NCBI RefSeq assembly: GCF_016307205.1
Contig: NZ_JAEIJD010000012.1
Location: 1-64,000, forward strand
Length of the DNA stretch: 64,000 nucleotides
DNA from: Pontibaca salina
GTDB taxonomy: Bacteria; Pseudomonadota; Alphaproteobacteria; Rhodobacterales; Rhodobacteraceae
Direction of reading: 5' to 3'
Shown here: positions 35,160 through 45,819 of the stretch, in pieces
How the letters are laid out: each line of letters begins with the position of its first letter
How positions within the stretch are numbered: position 1 is the first letter of the stretch
Position numbers and translations under genes: made by a program
The notes under the pieces: generated by a model
The model's input: only the letters and a program-made list of their open reading frames with translations
The model's database searches: none
Told to the model about the DNA's origin: nothing

Positions 35160-37412
35160 CTATTTGCGTTTGCGGACGACCTTCCGTTTGATCTTGTCGG
35201 CCTTGCGCTTGGCCTTGGCAGCCTTGCGTCGGGGGCTGCGCCCGGCGGGCGAGCGCGGGCGGGGCAGGGGGCTGTCCTCTAGCTCCAGTAGTTCCAGTTC
35301 CAAGCCACCGGTCATCGGCGCAGCCTGCGCCAGACGCACGGTGACCCGTTGGCCGATACTGATCACCACGCCGGTATCCGCGCCCATCAATGTGCCGGCT
35401 TCGCGGTCGAAATGGTAGTATTCGGTGCCCAGTGTGCGGATCGGGATCAACCCGTCGGCGCCAGTTTCATCCAGTGACACGAACAGGCCAAAACGCGCGA
35501 TGCCGCTGATCCGCCCGCCAAATTCGCTGCCCACGCGCTCGGACATATAGGCGGCAAGGTAACGGTCGGTGGTGTCGCGCTCGGCCATCATCGAGCGGCG
35601 CTCGGTCTCGGAAATATGTTCGGCGATGCGGTCCAGTCGGTCGATCTGGTCGGCGTCAAGTCCGTCCTTGCCCCAGCCATGCGCAGAGATCAGCGCGCGG
35701 TGCACGACCAGATCGGCATAGCGCCGAATCGGCGAGGTGAAATGCGCATAGCGGGTCAGTGCCAGCCCGAAATGGCTGAAATTTTCGGGCGCGTAATAGG
35801 CCTGGGTCATCGCGCGCAATGTCGCCATATTGATCAGTTCTGCGTCATCGCCGCCAGCGGCTTGGTTCAGCAGGTTGTTCAGGTGCCGGGTCTGCAACAC
35901 CTGCCCCTTGGCCAGCGTATAGCCCGAGGCGGTGGCGGTTTCGCGCAGCGCCTCAAGTTTCTCGGGCGTTGGCTCTTCATGCACCCGGAACAGCAGCGGC
36001 GTGCGTTTGGCGATCAAGGTTTCGGCGGCGCAGACATTGGCGAGCACCATGAATTCCTCGATCAGGCGATGGGCATCCAGCCGTTCGCGGAAATTGACCG
36101 CGGTGACGGTGCCGTCTTCGTCCAGTTCGATCCGTCGCTCGGGCAGGTCCAGATCCAGAGGCTGACGTTTCTTGCGGGCCTCGGCCAACGCGCGATAGGC
36201 GGCAAAAAGTGGTTTCAGCAAGGGATCAAGCAGCGGACCAGTGCGCTCGTTCGGGTTGCCATCAATGGCCTCTTGCACCTCGCCATAATGTAGCGATGCG
36301 CCCGAGCGCATCATGGCGCGATGGAAGCGGTGGCTGATTTTCTGACCGAATGCGTCGATCTGCATCCGCACGGCGATACAGGCGCGCGGCACGCCTTCGT
36401 GCAGCGAACACAGATCGCCCGACAGCCGGTCGGGCAGCATCGGCACAACGCGGTCGGGGAAATAGGTCGAGTTGCCCCGCTTGAAGGCGTCGCGATCCAG
36501 TGCGGTGCCGGGGCGCACATAGGCGGCGACATCGGCGATGGCGACCCAAATTACATGGCCGCCTTCGTTGTTGGGATCATCGTCGGCATGGGCATAGCAG
36601 GCATCGTCATGGTCGCGCGCGTCCGACGGGTCGATGGTGACCAGCGGCAGGTCGCGCATGTCTTCGCGCCCCTCCAGCCCGACGGGCGACATCGCGTCGG
36701 CCTCGGCGATCGTTTCATCGGCAAACTCGTCAGGGATGCCGTGCTGGTGGATCGCGATCAGCGACACCGCTTTGGGCGAGGACGGATCGCCGAGCCGGTC
36801 CAGAATGCGGGCACGGGGCAGACCAAGCCGGCCCCTCGGCCCGCTTTGCTCTGCTTCAACCAACTCACCGTCTGCTGCGCCGCCAGTGGCATTCTCGGGG
36901 ACGAGCCATTCCTTGTTCTGGCCCTTGTCGATGGGCACGATGCGCCCGCCCTCGGAGCCTTTGCGGTAGATACCAACGATCTTGGCGGGACTGCTGCCGA
37001 TGCGCCGGATTAGCCGCGCCTCGTAATTATATTCCTCTTCATGCACCACTGTCAGGCGGGCGAGGATGCGGTCGCCTTCACCCAGCGCCGGATCGCTGGC
37101 GCGCGGGATTATCAGCACCGCGGGTTCCACCCCTTCGCCGTGCCATTCCAGTGGTCGCGCGAACAGATCACCGTTGGCGTCCGGTGCCTTGACCTGCAAC
37201 ACGCTGACCGGCGGCAGGCGGTCGGGGTCGTGATAGGTCTTGCGGCGCTTTTCCAGATGGCCCTCGTCCTCAAGTTCGCGCAGCAATCGCTTGAGATCGA
37301 TTCGCGCAGCCCCCTTGATGCCAAAGGCCTTGGCGATAGCACGTCTATTACTGAGGGTCGGGTTGGCGGAAATCCAGTCGAGGATCTCGGCCTTTGTAGG
37401 TATGCGCGTCAT
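35160..37412 (-). CDS. rnr: ribonuclease R
   Basis: The 750-residue protein has an N-terminal winged-helix ('NRRAIAKAFGIKGAARIDLKRLLREL'), cold-shock domains, the RNB catalytic core ('PLVTIDPSDARDHDDACYA' with the Asp cluster, 'RGNSTYFPDRVVPMLPDRLSGDLCSL', 'HFTSPIRRYADLVVHRAL'), an S1 domain and a lysine-rich tail (RRKAAKAKRKADKIKRKVVRKRK). RNase R degrades structured RNA 3'-5' and works with tmRNA-mediated rescue on non-stop mRNAs. The downstream DUF2064 gene is convergent in function-neutral terms but lies upstream on the same strand, 9 bases away. Confidence 0.96.
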   Translation of the reverse strand: MTRIPTKAEILDWISANPTLSNRRAIAKAFGIKGAARIDLKRLLRELEDEGHLEKRRKTYHDPDRLPPVSVLQVKAPDANGDLFARPLEWHGEGVEPAVLIIPRASDPALGEGDRILARLTVVHEEEYNYEARLIRRIGSSPAKIVGIYRKGSEGGRIVPIDKGQNKEWLVPENATGGAADGELVEAEQSGPRGRLGLPRARILDRLGDPSSPKAVSLIAIHQHGIPDEFADETIAEADAMSPVGLEGREDMRDLPLVTIDPSDARDHDDACYAHADDDPNNEGGHVIWVAIADVAAYVRPGTALDRDAFKRGNSTYFPDRVVPMLPDRLSGDLCSLHEGVPRACIAVRMQIDAFGQKISHRFHRAMMRSGASLHYGEVQEAIDGNPNERTGPLLDPLLKPLFAAYRALAEARKKRQPLDLDLPERRIELDEDGTVTAVNFRERLDAHRLIEEFMVLANVCAAETLIAKRTPLLFRVHEEPTPEKLEALRETATASGYTLAKGQVLQTRHLNNLLNQAAGGDDAELINMATLRAMTQAYYAPENFSHFGLALTRYAHFTSPIRRYADLVVHRALISAHGWGKDGLDADQIDRLDRIAEHISETERRSMMAERDTTDRYLAAYMSERVGSEFGGRISGIARFGLFVSLDETGADGLIPIRTLGTEYYHFDREAGTLMGADTGVVISIGQRVTVRLAQAAPMTGGLELELLELEDSPLPRPRSPAGRSPRRKAAKAKRKADKIKRKVVRKRK

Positions 37413-37421
37413 ATCTCTGCC

Positions 37422-38024
37422 CTAACACGGGTTTTGCGTGTCGTCATCGGCAAAAAGATCGGCAGCAGTGTCGATATCGCGGAGATGGTCAACCAAGGCG
37501 ATTCTGGCGTCGGGCAGGCTTGCCATGCTGTCACTCAGGGCATGGGGCGAAGACCAGCGCACATCGGCGAAGATGCTGGGGGGCACGCGGTGCGAGTGCT
37601 TCAGCCCGACCAGCCAGTAACCGCCATCGCGGGCAGGGCCGAATACCGCGTCATGCGCGCCAAGCGCGGCGAAAGCACGCGCCACATGGCGGCGGCGCAG
37701 GGCGGGAATGTCGGCCCCGATCACGCAGACCGGACCTGCCGGAGCCGCCCGCATTGCGCGCGCCATTCGCGTGCCCAGATCGCCGCCGCCTTGCGGAATC
37801 CTTGCCAGATCGGCGGGCCAGATTCGGCTGGCCATTCCGGCCCGGTCCGGTGTGACCGCGAGCAGCAGATGCCAGCGCGGGTCGCGGATTTCGCGCAACA
37901 GACGGACGCATTGGTGACGGAACCACCACGCGGCGCGAATCATGCCGATATCGCGCCCCAATCGCGTCTTGACCCGGCCGGGGCGCGGTTCTTTCAACAT
38001 CACGATCAGGGTTTGGCGTTTCAA
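37422..38024 (-). CDS. DUF2064 glycosyltransferase-like protein (TIGR04282 / arsenosugar type)
   Basis: The 200-residue protein shows '[18 protein letters not shown]' at the start, '[15 protein letters not shown]', '[20 protein letters not shown]' and '[16 protein letters not shown]', the GT-A nucleotide-sugar-like DUF2064 core. Such proteins are annotated in arsenosugar biosynthesis clusters, but no arsenic gene is visible here, so the substrate is unknown. The only start giving the full domain is TTG at 38024, overlapping the dapE TGA (TTGA). Translation therefore probably depends on ribosomes terminating on dapE. Confidence 0.82.
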   Translation of the reverse strand: MKRQTLIVMLKEPRPGRVKTRLGRDIGMIRAAWWFRHQCVRLLREIRDPRWHLLLAVTPDRAGMASRIWPADLARIPQGGGDLGTRMARAMRAAPAGPVCVIGADIPALRRRHVARAFAALGAHDAVFGPARDGGYWLVGLKHSHRVPPSIFADVRWSSPHALSDSMASLPDARIALVDHLRDIDTAADLFADDDTQNPC

Positions 38025-39166
38025 GCGAAGTAATCTCGCAAGATGCGGGTATAAAGCGCTTTCAACTGGTGAATCTGGTCGATTTCCACATGTTCATCGA
38101 CCTGGTGCATGGTCTTGCCGACAAGGCCGACCTCGACCACCGGGCAATGGTTCTTGACAAAACGCGCATCCGAGGTGCCACCCGAAGTGGACAACTCCGG
38201 CGTGATCCCGGTTTCTGTCTTGATCGCGCCCTTGATCAGATCCGGCAACGGCCCCGGCGGCGTCAAAAAGCTTTCGCCGGAAACCTTGATCTCGGTCGTG
38301 ATCTCGACGCCGAATTTCTGGGCGATCATGTCGGCCTGATCGCGCAGCCAGAGGGAAAGGCTGTCACCGCTGTGACTGTCGTTAAACCTTATGTTCACCG
38401 TCGCGCGGCATTGTGCAGGGATCACATTGGTCGCCGGATTACCGGTATCAATGGTGGTGATCGCAAGAGTGGAAGCATCGAAATAATCGGTCCCTTGGTC
38501 GAGTTCATGGTGCGCCAGCCGATCCAACAACCGCACCAGCGCGGACAATGGATTGCGCGCGCGCTGTGGATAGGCGACATGGCCTTGGCTGCCGGTCACG
38601 GTCAGCCACGCATTCAGCGAGCCGCGCCGGCCGATCTTGATCATGTCACCCACACGTTCACGGCAGGTCGGTTCGCCCACAAGGCAGACCGACATCGCCT
38701 CGCCGGCCTTGGCCATGTGATCGAGCAGGGCAAGCGTGCCATCCTGTGCGTCGCCCTCTTCATCGCCGGTGATGGCAAGAATGATCGCGCCCTTGGGGGG
38801 GGTGTCGCGGACGAAATCCATTGCTGCGGCGGCGAAGGCGGCAACGCCCGATTTCATGTCGCAGGCCCCGCGCCCATAAAGTACGCCATCGCATTCCACA
38901 GCGGCAAAGGGCGGCACGCTCCACTCTGCCAAGTCGCCAACTGGAACCACGTCGGTATGCCCGTTGAAGCCGAAACTGCGGGGGTGGCCTTTCGGGCCCC
39001 AGCGCGCGAACAGGTTGGCGATGCCATTCCGATCGGCGCGAACACAGTCGAACCCCGCCGCCGCGAGTCGGGTTTCCAGTAATGTCAGCGCGCCGCCTTC
39101 TTCGGGAGTGACCGAGGCGCAGCGAATTAGATCGGCAGACAGAGCGACGGGGTCGGTGTTTGACAT
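38021..39166 (-). CDS. dapE: succinyl-diaminopimelate desuccinylase
   Basis: The 381-residue M20 metallopeptidase has '[23 protein letters not shown]', '[17 protein letters not shown]', '[20 protein letters not shown]', '[30 protein letters not shown]' and '[36 protein letters not shown]', matching DapE. It removes succinate from N-succinyl-LL-DAP in lysine/peptidoglycan synthesis. The start is ATG 39166 ([25 protein letters not shown]). With dapD 777 bases upstream on the same strand, the gene set forms the succinylase branch of the DAP pathway. Confidence 0.96.
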   Translation of the reverse strand: MSNTDPVALSADLIRCASVTPEEGGALTLLETRLAAAGFDCVRADRNGIANLFARWGPKGHPRSFGFNGHTDVVPVGDLAEWSVPPFAAVECDGVLYGRGACDMKSGVAAFAAAAMDFVRDTPPKGAIILAITGDEEGDAQDGTLALLDHMAKAGEAMSVCLVGEPTCRERVGDMIKIGRRGSLNAWLTVTGSQGHVAYPQRARNPLSALVRLLDRLAHHELDQGTDYFDASTLAITTIDTGNPATNVIPAQCRATVNIRFNDSHSGDSLSLWLRDQADMIAQKFGVEITTEIKVSGESFLTPPGPLPDLIKGAIKTETGITPELSTSGGTSDARFVKNHCPVVEVGLVGKTMHQVDEHVEIDQIHQLKALYTRILRDYFA

Positions 39167-39200
39167 GGTCCTTCCAATCCTCTGGATCTGTTCGGCAGGG

Positions 39201-39557
39201 TCAGTGCGGCCCGGTCTCCTCATCGAAAAACGGTGTCATCTGCGCGACGATCACCGCGTTCTCGTCCAGCGCGCGCTGCATCAGCGCCCGTTCTTCGGCA
39301 GCGATTTCGTGGCCTTGCGCTTCGCGTTCGGGCAGGGTGCCGTATCCGGTCACGTCCAGTGGCGCGGTATCGGCCTGTTTCAGGATCGCGACAGTCTCGC
39401 GCACTGCTTCGGCCTCGTCCACGCCCGAGGCATAGATTATCAGCGCCGCGCCTGTCGCGCCATCGGGCAGCCCGTCACCGGCTTTGCGGCCGATCTGAAC
39501 CAGCAGCGTATACACCTGCTGGCGGCTGGGTTTTCTGGTTTTTGGCTGATCAGACAT
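39201..39557 (-). CDS. small hypothetical protein in the dap cluster
   Basis: This 118-residue protein is unknown to me. It is hydrophilic and acidic towards the C-terminus, without membrane segment or signal peptide: '[67 protein letters not shown]'. It sits 34 bases upstream of dapE on the same strand and is probably co-transcribed with it. ATG 39557 ([12 protein letters not shown]) is preferred to one at 39581. Confidence 0.65.
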   Translation of the reverse strand: MSDQPKTRKPSRQQVYTLLVQIGRKAGDGLPDGATGAALIIYASGVDEAEAVRETVAILKQADTAPLDVTGYGTLPEREAQGHEIAAEERALMQRALDENAVIVAQMTPFFDEETGPH

Positions 39558-39618
39558 GAGAAGGGCCACCATTGTGAACAATGGCAGCCCTAGCGCGTCC
39601 GTGCAATCTTGGAAAGGG

Positions 39619-39870
39619 TCAGCTTCGCGCGCTGATGGCGCGCCAGGCCCATATCAACAGACAGGCCCCGACCAGCCCGACGATCAATTGCGGTATCCAC
39701 GCGTTGGCAGCATAGATCCCAAACAGACCGAGGATCAGATTAAGCAGTACCGCCCCGACAATTCCCAGACCGATATTTGCGAAGATCCCGGTGTTGGTGT
39801 TCATAATCATGCTGGCAATCCAGCCGGCCAAGCCGCCGACGATGATTGCGCCGATAATGCCAATGCCCAT
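39619..39870 (-). CDS. GlsB/YeaQ/YmgE family membrane protein
   Basis: The 83-residue protein has three hydrophobic stretches with glycine-rich helices: 'MGIGIIGAIIVGGLAGWIASMIM', 'IFANIGLGIVGAVLLNLILGLFGI', 'WIPQLIVGLVGACLLIWAWRAI'. This is the pattern of transglycosylase-associated (GlsB/YeaQ) stress membrane proteins. The biochemical role is unknown. It lies between dapD and the small hypothetical, all on the minus strand. Confidence 0.88.
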   Translation of the reverse strand: MGIGIIGAIIVGGLAGWIASMIMNTNTGIFANIGLGIVGAVLLNLILGLFGIYAANAWIPQLIVGLVGACLLIWAWRAISARS

Positions 39871-39942
39871 CGTGCCATTCCCTTTTTGCCAATTCAAGAC
39901 GAACGCCGGAAAAGGTGAGAAAGTTCCGCCCCTAATGTTTCG

Positions 39943-40770
39943 TCAATCACGCAGCAATTCGTTGACGCCGGTCTTGGAGCGAGTCTTTTCATCGACCCGC
40001 TTGACGATCACCGCGCAGTACAGGCTGATATTGTTTTTGCTGGGCATCGATCCGGCGACAACTACCGAATAGGGCGGTACCTCGCCATATATGACTTTGC
40101 CGGTCTCGCGGTCGACAATCTTGGTGGACTGGCCGATGAACACACCCATCCCAAGCACCGAGCCTTCGCGCACGATCACGCCCTCAACCACCTCGGAACG
40201 GGCACCGATGAAACAATTGTCTTCGATGATCGTCGGTCCGGCCTGCATGGGTTCCAATACGCCACCGATCCCGACGCCGCCGGACAGATGCACGTGCTTA
40301 CCAATCTGGGCACAACTGCCAACCGAAGCCCAAGTGTCGACCATCGTGCCTTCGCCCACATAGGCGCCAAGATTGACAAAGCTTGGCATCAACACCGCAC
40401 CGGGTGCGATATAGGCCGAATGGCGCACAACCGAGTGCGACACCGCGCGAAATCCCGCTTGCCGCCATTCATGGTCGCCCCAGCCACGGAACTTGCTGTC
40501 GACCTTGTCCCACCAGCCACTGCCTTGAGGGCCGCCGTACTGAATCTCCATGTCCTTGAGACGGAAGCTCAGCAGAACCGCTTTCTTGGCCCACTGGTTC
40601 ACGTGCCACACGCCGTCATCGCGGCGTTCGGCGACGCGCAGCTTGCCGCTGTCCAGAGCGTTCAACGTGGCCTCGATCGCCGCACGGGTTTCGCCGCCGG
40701 TGGCGGGGCTGATGGTGTCGCGCGCGCTCCACGCGGCTTCGATCGCGGCTTCAAGCTGAGCGTCGGCCAT
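39943..40770 (-). CDS. dapD: tetrahydrodipicolinate N-succinyltransferase
   Basis: The 275-residue protein is the family's usual length. After an N-terminal helical domain it has left-handed beta-helix hexapeptide repeats from about residue 110 ('[57 protein letters not shown]') and the DapD-specific '[44 protein letters not shown]'. It succinylates tetrahydrodipicolinate, the step before DapC and DapE. A GGAGG-type ribosome site precedes the ATG. Confidence 0.96.
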   Translation of the reverse strand: MADAQLEAAIEAAWSARDTISPATGGETRAAIEATLNALDSGKLRVAERRDDGVWHVNQWAKKAVLLSFRLKDMEIQYGGPQGSGWWDKVDSKFRGWGDHEWRQAGFRAVSHSVVRHSAYIAPGAVLMPSFVNLGAYVGEGTMVDTWASVGSCAQIGKHVHLSGGVGIGGVLEPMQAGPTIIEDNCFIGARSEVVEGVIVREGSVLGMGVFIGQSTKIVDRETGKVIYGEVPPYSVVVAGSMPSKNNISLYCAVIVKRVDEKTRSKTGVNELLRD

Positions 40771-40911
40771 GGAGGTCTCCTTGGGTCAGGGCATGTGACT
40801 GTGGCGATAGCGGCGCGGCTGGCGGGCCAATTGCTCATCACGCGCCCGTCACTGGCCTTGCAGACATGACATCTATAAGTCAGAAATAGATGCTCAAGCA
40901 AGGATTTCAGA

Positions 40912-41775
40912 ATGAGAGATGAACGCCTAAGCCGATTCCGTGACGCCCACTCCGACAGGACAACGGCAAAGGGCGTGCCGGACACGCCGCAAACGCGGAA
41001 CCCGGCCTATCGGTTGGCTTTCGCTGATGACGATTTTCTGTGCCGCGAGGAGCTGCGGCCAGTGCGCCTGCAACTGGAATTGCTGAAACCGCAGATGGCT
41101 TTGGATGAGATGCAGATCGCCAGCACGGTTGTGCTGTTTGGTGGCGCCCGCATCCCCGACCCCGCGCATAAGGATGAGGCACGCACGGAAACGCTGGCAG
41201 GACTGTCAAAATATTACGATCAGGCGCGCGAATTTGCGCGGTTGATAACCGAGCGATCGGTCGCCAATGGCCAGCGCGAAAATGTGGTCTGCACCGGCGG
41301 CGGCCCCGGCGTCATGGAAGCCGGAAACCGCGGCGCGTATGATGCGGGCGGCATTTCCATCGGTCTGAACATCGTGCTCCCGCATGAACAGGCCCCCAAT
41401 GAATTTGTCACGCCCGATCTGGCATTCAACTTCCATTATTTCGCGATCCGCAAGATGCATTTCCTGATGCGGGCCAAGGCAATCTGCATTTTTCCCGGCG
41501 GATTCGGGACGCTGGATGAAATGTTCGAAACCCTGACCTTGATCCAGACTGGCCGGATGGAGCGCATCCCGTTCCTGCTGTTTGGCCGCGAGTTCTGGGA
41601 GCGGATCATCAACTGGCCTGCACTGGCCGATGCTGGCACCATTTCGGACGAGGATTTGGACCTGTTCCGCTATGTCGAAACCGCGCAAGAGGCGATCCAT
41701 CTGATCGACAATTGGCCCGATGCGGGTAAAAAACGCAGCACGATTCCGGATCTGCCAGAGACGGTCGACCCCTGA
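40912..41775 (+). CDS. LOG-family protein (TIGR00730; cytokinin riboside monophosphate phosphoribohydrolase-like)
   Basis: The 287-residue protein has both LOG motifs: 'CTGGGPGVMEAGNRGAYDAGGISIGLNI' near residue 125 and 'FPGGFGTLDEMFETLTLIQTG' near 197. The family hydrolyses nucleoside 5'-monophosphates to the base and ribose phosphate; bacterial members are also annotated as PpnN-like nucleosidases. The extended N-terminus of about 90 residues places it in the longer subgroup. It is convergent with rlmN (6 bases apart). Confidence 0.9.
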   Translation: MRDERLSRFRDAHSDRTTAKGVPDTPQTRNPAYRLAFADDDFLCREELRPVRLQLELLKPQMALDEMQIASTVVLFGGARIPDPAHKDEARTETLAGLSKYYDQAREFARLITERSVANGQRENVVCTGGGPGVMEAGNRGAYDAGGISIGLNIVLPHEQAPNEFVTPDLAFNFHYFAIRKMHFLMRAKAICIFPGGFGTLDEMFETLTLIQTGRMERIPFLLFGREFWERIINWPALADAGTISDEDLDLFRYVETAQEAIHLIDNWPDAGKKRSTIPDLPETVDP

Positions 41776-41781
41776 TTCGGC

Positions 41782-42963
<1,182 letters not shown>

Positions 42964-43036
42964 AGTGTTACCTTTGGGATTCGGAGTGGCAGAGGGACCC
43001 TATATAGGGTTTCGCGCGCATTTCCAAACAAACAAG

Positions 43037-43058
43037 GCCGCACCTTTGCAGGTGCGGC
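43037..43058 (-). terminator. intrinsic terminator of the ialB-like gene
   Basis: On the minus strand GCCGCACC-TGCAAA-GGTGCGGC forms an 8-bp perfect stem followed by CTTGTTTGTTTGG. It lies 31 bases after the stop of the ialB-like gene and upstream of rlmN. Confidence 0.7.
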
Positions 43059-43088
43059 TATAACTAACGGATTAATCGGTCGGTCAGA

Positions 43089-43622
43089 TCACTTTGAACA
43101 GCGTTTCGCCGCGTCCTCAACCGCCGCGGTGAAGCCCATCAGCGAGAATGTATCCTTGGTCTGCGTACCGCGCGACGAGCGTGCCGTCAGGACCGCATCG
43201 GCGCCCCGTTTCATCGCGGCGATGATCTTGGCGTCATCCTCGGTGGTGGCGGGCCAGGCCCAGTCACCATCGGTGAACAATTCGAATTGGTCGTCGCCAA
43301 TCTTGAGATTGACGGTCGAGCCATCGGCAAAGGGATAGCCACCGGTGAAGGTCAGTTGACCTTTTACCCCGGCAGCAGGGCGGTAGAACACGAACAGCAG
43401 GATATCGCCCCGTCGCACGGCCACCGTACGCCCGTCGCGGGTGTTGACGGTTTTCTTGGGGGCCGACACGCTCCAGCATTCGGTGGGATTGTCCTCGACG
43501 AACACGCTCCAGTCGGTTTTTGCAGCAACCCGGTTCGAGCTTTGTTGCTGCGCCGATACAGCAGTGGCCATCACGGCCAGAGACAGGCCCGCGATCAATC
43601 TGCGGGCGAGTGGTGATCTCAT
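43089..43622 (-). CDS. invasion-associated locus B (IalB) family periplasmic protein
   Basis: The 177-residue protein has a signal peptide (MRSPLARRLIAGLSLAVMATAVSAQ) and the IalB pattern: 'DWSVFVEDNPTECWSVSAPKK', 'GDILLFVFYRPAAGVKGQLTFTGGYPFADGSTVNLKIGDDQFELFTDGDWAWP', 'MKRGADAVLTARSSRGTQTKDTFSLMGFTAAVEDAAKRC'. Family members are envelope proteins with no defined biochemical activity. The ATG at 43622 gives the signal peptide; longer in-frame starts do not. Confidence 0.88.
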   Translation of the reverse strand: MRSPLARRLIAGLSLAVMATAVSAQQQSSNRVAAKTDWSVFVEDNPTECWSVSAPKKTVNTRDGRTVAVRRGDILLFVFYRPAAGVKGQLTFTGGYPFADGSTVNLKIGDDQFELFTDGDWAWPATTEDDAKIIAAMKRGADAVLTARSSRGTQTKDTFSLMGFTAAVEDAAKRCSK

Positions 43623-43794
43623 TTTGTCCAGCCTCCAGACTGTCCTTACCTCAATTTCCAGAACGGCGCCTGCGGACCTTGCCGGCCGTCTTGTGGCGCT
43701 GCCCGTCGCTTGCCGACATGCGCATCCTAGCGTAATTAGCACCGCGGGCGAAAGACCGGAATGACATGAATTCGCCAAGTTGTGAGGTGCTAGG

Positions 43795-44802
43795 ATGAAC
43801 AGACCCGAACCATTGGCCGAAATCTGGCGGGGTCCGCTTCTGGAAAGCGTCCACGCGGGACACGCGGTGATCTGCGATGCCAAGGGCGAAGTCGTGCGCG
43901 CTTGGGGCGATCCGCAGGCGGTGATCTATCCTCGCAGTTCGGCCAAGATGATTCAGGCGCTGCCTTTGCTGACCTCAGGTGCAGCGGATAAATTCGGCCT
44001 GACCGATGAGCAACTGGCGCTGGCCTGTGCCTCGCATACGGGTGCCGCGATCCATACCGACCGCGCGCTTGCCTGGCTAAATCAGTTGGAATTGACGGAT
44101 GACGATTTGCGCTGCGGGCTGCAGATGCCCAGCGACAAGACAGCCAGCCGCGATCTGATCTGCGCCGATAGCAGCCCGTGTCAAATTCACAATAACTGCT
44201 CTGGCAAACATTGCGGTTTCCTGACGCTGAATGCGCATATGCAGGCCGGACCGGATTACGAAAAGATCGATCACCCGGTACAGCAGGCCTGTCTGGCCGC
44301 CTTTGAAGAGGTAACCGACCAGACCAGTCCGGGTTATGGCATCGATGGCTGCTCGGCACCTAATTTCGCCACGACCATGCACGGTCTGGCCCGGGCAATG
44401 GCGTTCTTTGCCAGCGCCCGCGACGGGGGCAGCCGCATGGCAACGGCGGCGCAGCGGCTGACGGCCGCGATGATGGCGCATCCCGAATTGGTCGCTGGCG
44501 AGGGCCGTGCCTGCACCGGTCTGATGCGCGCCATGGATGGCAAGGTTGCGGTCAAGATGGGGGCAGAGGGGGTTTTCATCGCCATCGTGCCCGAGTTGCA
44601 ACTGGGCGTGGCGGTCAAGATTGCCGATGGGGCCAATCGCGGCGCGGAATGTGCCATTGCTGCGATTCTGGTGGGTCTGGGCGTGCTGGATGCAAGCCAT
44701 CCTGCGGCGCAGGAATTCATGACCCCGGTGCTGCGCAGTTGGCGCGGGATTGAAGCGGGGGCAATGCGGCCTGCATCCGGGTTACTAACGCGAACCGGCT
44801 GA
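43795..44802 (+). CDS. L-asparaginase II family protein (Rhizobium etli type)
   Basis: The 335-residue protein belongs to the Asparaginase_II family, unrelated to the E. coli type enzyme: 'YPRSSAKMIQALPLLTSGAADKFGLTDEQLALACASHTG' near residues 43-82, 'IHNNCSGKHCGFLTLNAHM' near 128-146, 'YGIDGCSAPNFATTMHGLARAMAFFA', and 'KMGAEGVFIAIVPELQLGVAVKIADGANRGAECA'. The Ser-Lys, CSGKHCG and Cys pairs are catalytic or metal-site residues in this family. It hydrolyses asparagine to aspartate and ammonia. It is convergent with serB. Confidence 0.9.
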   Translation: MNRPEPLAEIWRGPLLESVHAGHAVICDAKGEVVRAWGDPQAVIYPRSSAKMIQALPLLTSGAADKFGLTDEQLALACASHTGAAIHTDRALAWLNQLELTDDDLRCGLQMPSDKTASRDLICADSSPCQIHNNCSGKHCGFLTLNAHMQAGPDYEKIDHPVQQACLAAFEEVTDQTSPGYGIDGCSAPNFATTMHGLARAMAFFASARDGGSRMATAAQRLTAAMMAHPELVAGEGRACTGLMRAMDGKVAVKMGAEGVFIAIVPELQLGVAVKIADGANRGAECAIAAILVGLGVLDASHPAAQEFMTPVLRSWRGIEAGAMRPASGLLTRTG

Positions 44803-44805
44803 TTA

Positions 44806-45681
44806 TCAGGCCGCAAACTCCTCCTGCGCATAACCTTGTAAATAAAGCAGCGCGGTTAGATCGCCGTGGTTTACGCGGATCTCGCACTCGGCGGCGACAC
44901 TGGGCTTGGCGTGCAGGGCAACGCCGGTTCCGGCCCGGTGCAACATGCCCAGATCATTAGCACCATCGCCAACGGCGATCACGTCGGTCTCGGCAATGCC
45001 CAGTTTTGCGCTGATCTGTTCCAGCGCTTCGATCTTGGCCTCGCGCCCGAGGATCGGACGCGCAACATCGCCGGTCAGCTTACCTTCCTCGATCAGCAGC
45101 GTATTGGCGCGGTTTTCGTCAAAGCCAAGCTGCGCGGCGACGGCGGCGGTAAAGGCCGTAAATCCGCCCGATACCAGCGCTGCATAAGCGCCGTTCGCCT
45201 GCATCGTGGCGACCAGCGTCCGCCCGCCCGGCATCAGGGTGATGCGTTCGGCGAGAACCTGCGCGATCACATCTTGATCCAACCCTTGCAGCAGCGCGAC
45301 GCGTTCGATCAGGGCGGCTTCGAAATCCAGTTCGCCATTCATCGCGCGGGCGGTGATGTCGCGCACCTGTGCCCCAAACCCGGCCACATCGGCAAGTTCG
45401 TCAATGCATTCCTGCCGGATCATGGTGCTGTCCATATCCGCCAACAGCATCTTTTTGCGGCGCTCTTTCGCGGGCTGAATCGCCAGATCGATTTTCAGCG
45501 ATTGCAGGTTGGTCCAAACCGCCCACAGATTGTCTGGTGAGTGGGGCAGGGTAAATTCCGCCGCCTCATTCGGGGCTAGCCACAAAGCATCTCCGCCGCC
45601 CCAGGCATTGCGCAGCGAGTCGACCAGCGCCGGCTCAAGCGTGGGCCGTTCGGGATTGGCAAGAAGGGTGGCAATATACAT
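44806..45681 (-). CDS. serB: phosphoserine phosphatase
   Basis: The 291-residue HAD enzyme has DxDxT at Asp82/Asp84/Thr86 ('LLADMDSTMIRQECIDELAD'), 'ALVSGGFTAFTAAVAAQLGFD' and 'VIAVGDGANDLGMLHRAGTGVALHAKP'. It dephosphorylates phosphoserine, the last step of serine synthesis, after SerA and SerC. In the ancestral genome it was divergently paired with serC; the two are now separated by the 10-kb element. The N-terminal 75 residues are the usual regulatory extension. Confidence 0.95.
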   Translation of the reverse strand: MYIATLLANPERPTLEPALVDSLRNAWGGGDALWLAPNEAAEFTLPHSPDNLWAVWTNLQSLKIDLAIQPAKERRKKMLLADMDSTMIRQECIDELADVAGFGAQVRDITARAMNGELDFEAALIERVALLQGLDQDVIAQVLAERITLMPGGRTLVATMQANGAYAALVSGGFTAFTAAVAAQLGFDENRANTLLIEEGKLTGDVARPILGREAKIEALEQISAKLGIAETDVIAVGDGANDLGMLHRAGTGVALHAKPSVAAECEIRVNHGDLTALLYLQGYAQEEFAA

Positions 45682-45733
45682 CTGGCCGGTCTCCGATCAG
45701 CATCGCACGCGGGCGGTCGGTCTGTCGTTTGAT

Positions 45734-45762
45734 GCTATAGCCACCTTTTTTGTCTTGTGAAA
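45734..45762 (-). promoter_or_regulatory. candidate serB promoter
   Basis: On the minus strand TTTCAC (45762-45757), a 17-base spacer and TATAGC (45739-45734) lie about 53 bases upstream of the serB start. Its -35 overlaps the -35 of the opposing candidate serC promoter. This is assigned by eye. Confidence 0.4.
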
Positions 45763-45783
45763 GACCGCCCTGCACCCTATCAA
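45755..45783 (+). promoter_or_regulatory. candidate ancestral serC promoter, now separated from serC by the element
   Basis: TTGTGA (45755-45760), a 17-base spacer and TATCAA (45778-45783) would start transcription near 45790, inside the left direct repeat, and point towards where serC would be without the element. It now reads into the element's integrase end, antisense to int. It is assigned by eye. Confidence 0.4.
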
Positions 45784-45785
45784 AA

Positions 45786-45813
45786 ACGTGGGACACCCCT
45801 CCCCAACGAGGGG
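45786..45813 (+). repeat. left attachment repeat (attL)
   Basis: This 28-base copy begins ACGTGGGACACCC and ends CCCCAACGAGGGG. It differs from the right copy (55813-55840) only at position 14 (C here, T there). It includes the inverted repeat CCCC-AACGA-GGGG and lies 6 bases before the integrase stop. Confidence 0.85.
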
Positions 45814-45819
45814 TAGTGT

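Noticed and set aside
44797-44815. Terminator between asparaginase and serB
   Set aside because: Only a short AT-rich palindrome (CTGATTATCAG) with no U-run; too weak to call.
45786-45813. tRNA-type attachment site
   Set aside because: No tRNA cloverleaf at either repeat; the site is the serC leader.
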